From assembly GCF_949987515.2 (NCBI RefSeq), contig NC_082696.1:134001-198000 (forward strand): 64,000 nucleotides of DNA. Direction: 5' to 3'. How positions within the stretch are numbered: the stretch's first letter is position 1; every line of letters starts with the position of its first letter. The DNA is from Delphinus delphis (Eukaryota > Chordata > Mammalia > Artiodactyla > Delphinidae). A model generated the notes under the pieces. It had not been told where the DNA came from and did not search any database. It saw only the letters and a program-made list of their open reading frames with translations. Of this stretch, positions 63,297 to 64,000 are shown in pieces. A program made the translations under genes and the position numbers.

Positions 63297-64000
63297 CTTC
63301 ACCCGTCCACTAATCCTAACCCGTACGCTAACGCTCACCCGCGCCCTCACACGTACGCTCCCCCTAAAGCGTTGTCATACCCTCACATGGACTCTAAACC
63401 GTCCCCGTCCCCTAACCCTAACCCTAGCCCGAACCCTAACCCTAACCCTTCCCCGAAGCCTGACCCTCACCCGTCCCCTAATCCTAACCCGTACGCTAAC
63501 GCTAAACCGCGCCCTCACACGTACGCTCCCCCTAAAGCGTTGTCGTACCCTCACCTGGACCCTAAACCGTCCCCGTCCCCTAACCCTAACCCTACCCCGA
63601 ACCCTAACCCTAAACCTTCCCCGAAGCCTGAACCTCACCCGTCCCCTAATCCTAACCCGTACGCTAACGCTAACCTGCGCCCACACACGTACGCTCCCCC
63701 TAAAGCGTTGTCGTACCCTCAACTGGACCCTAAACCGTCCCCGTTCCCTAACCCTAACCCTAGCCCGAACCCTAACCCGAACCCTTCCCCGAAGCCTGAC
63801 CCTCACCGGTCCCCTAATTCTAACCCGTACGCTAACGCTCACCCGTTCCCTCACACGTACGCTCCCCCTAAAGCGTTGTCGTACCCTCACCTGGACCCTA
63901 AACCGTCCCCGTCCCCAACCCTAACCCTAGCCCGAACCCTAACCCTAACACTTCCCCGAAGCCTGAGCCTCACCTGTCCCCTAATCCTAAGCCGTACGCT
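63297..64000 (+). repeat. Terminal part of the window, still satellite
   Basis: A little over four units. The order (TCATACCC, CCTACCCCG, CTCAACTGG, CCCGTTCCC, CACCGG with AATTCTAACCC, then the CCCCAACCC deletion near 63,917) matches the 45.4-47.6 kb family. The sequence ends inside a unit at CCTAAGCCGTACGCT, so the array continues beyond the right edge. Confidence 0.8.

Larger units (their letters stand above)
1..64000 (+). repeat. Telomere-derived 168-bp satellite array (whole window)
   Basis: Every part of the window reads as the same unit in the same orientation, with no inversion and no unrelated insert. Landmarks such as GCGTTGTCGTACCCTCACC return every 168 bp (first at 100, next at 268). 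The unit divides into 28 hexamers, five of which are exactly CCTAAC and most others differ from it by one to three bases. Established: CCCTAA/TTAGGG is the telomere repeat of animals, many fungi and many protists. Inference: a short degenerate telomeric stretch was fixed as a 168-bp unit and then amplified. Uninterrupted perfect telomere repeat is short everywhere (two to three hexamers), so this is neither a terminal telomere nor a simple interstitial telomeric tract. The array continues past both window edges. No gene, RNA gene or transposon was found. Subtelomeric location is likely but not shown. Confidence 0.96.

Noticed and set aside
1..64000. CRISPR array or other spacer-repeat system
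   Set aside because: There is no alternation of constant repeats and unique spacers; the entire 168-bp unit repeats and all parts are related to one hexamer.
1..64000. Alpha-satellite-like centromere with CENP-B boxes
   Set aside because: The unit length is similar to 171 bp but the sequence is unrelated, and I saw no match to the CENP-B box core (TTCG followed by A and CGGG at the proper spacing).
1..64000. Assembly artefact made of collapsed or looped reads
   Set aside because: Copies carry private substitutions and private deletions, and block offsets vary (1,174, 1,175, 1,845, 2,013, 2,352, 4,535, 7,558 bp). This argues for real sequence, although the exact copy number of near-identical blocks such as H1-H2 needs spanning reads.

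Overview
The whole 64 kb window is one uninterrupted tandem repeat array. I find no gene that can be supported, no RNA gene, no mobile element and no unique-sequence island. The unit is 168 bp long, and each unit is 28 consecutive degenerate hexamers of the telomere type CCTAAC/CCCTAA (TTAGGG on the other strand). About 381 units lie head to tail in a single orientation, with the C-rich strand as + throughout.

The hexamer points to a eukaryote with TTAGGG-type telomeres (animals, many fungi, many protists). It does not fit a typical land plant (TTTAGGG) or most insects (TTAGG). The species cannot be named from this sequence. The consensus is about 61% GC, with roughly four C per G on the + strand. 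CpG is not depleted in the consensus, although many recurrent variants are C>T or G>A changes at CpG. A subtelomeric or large interstitial telomere-derived satellite is the most economical reading. A pericentromeric position cannot be excluded. In the usual left-arm orientation the C-rich strand reads 5'->3' away from the chromosome end, so a telomere would lie to the left if one is nearby.

Layout. 1-8.5 kb: a 4,535-bp block present nearly twice (A1, A2), internally organised in 1,008-bp (6-unit) higher-order repeats marked by a TAG-bearing variant unit. 8.5-11.7 kb: mosaic. 11.7-14.5 kb: third copy of part of the block (A3) lacking one unit, followed by a 1,008-bp tandem duplication to 15.5 kb. 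15.5-17.15 kb: a junction joining a copy of 6.4-7.4 kb to a copy of 9.6-10.3 kb. 17.2-21.3 kb: diverged units with a 19-unit run lacking the TAG marker. 21.3-25 kb: a 2,013-bp tandem duplication (D1, D2), with a third relative near 33.2-34.8 kb. 26.5-28.8 kb: a 1,175-bp tandem duplication. 28.8-41.8 kb: mosaic, including a single-unit doublet at 35.5-35.9 kb and a 24-bp deletion near 38.6 kb. 41.8-44.2 kb: a 1,174-bp tandem duplication (E1, E2). 45.75-49.1 kb: a 1,845-bp tandem duplication (F1, F2). 50.5-55.2 kb: an exact 2,352-bp (14-unit) tandem duplication (H1, H2). 56.5-58.0 kb: a copy of 48.9-50.5 kb. 59.8-62.1 kb: a single copy of the 14-unit block (H3) with the same outer flanks as H1-H2.

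The many long open frames are a by-product of the hexamer: two of three frames on + and one on - rarely meet a stop. They give low-complexity Pro-Asn/Pro-Ser, Leu-Thr and Arg-Val peptides starting mostly at TTG or GTG, and are not annotated as genes. The most informative observations are the strict 6-bp/168-bp quantisation, a deletion-only indel record that closes exactly across 377 units, and the 14-unit expansion/contraction polymorphism within the window.
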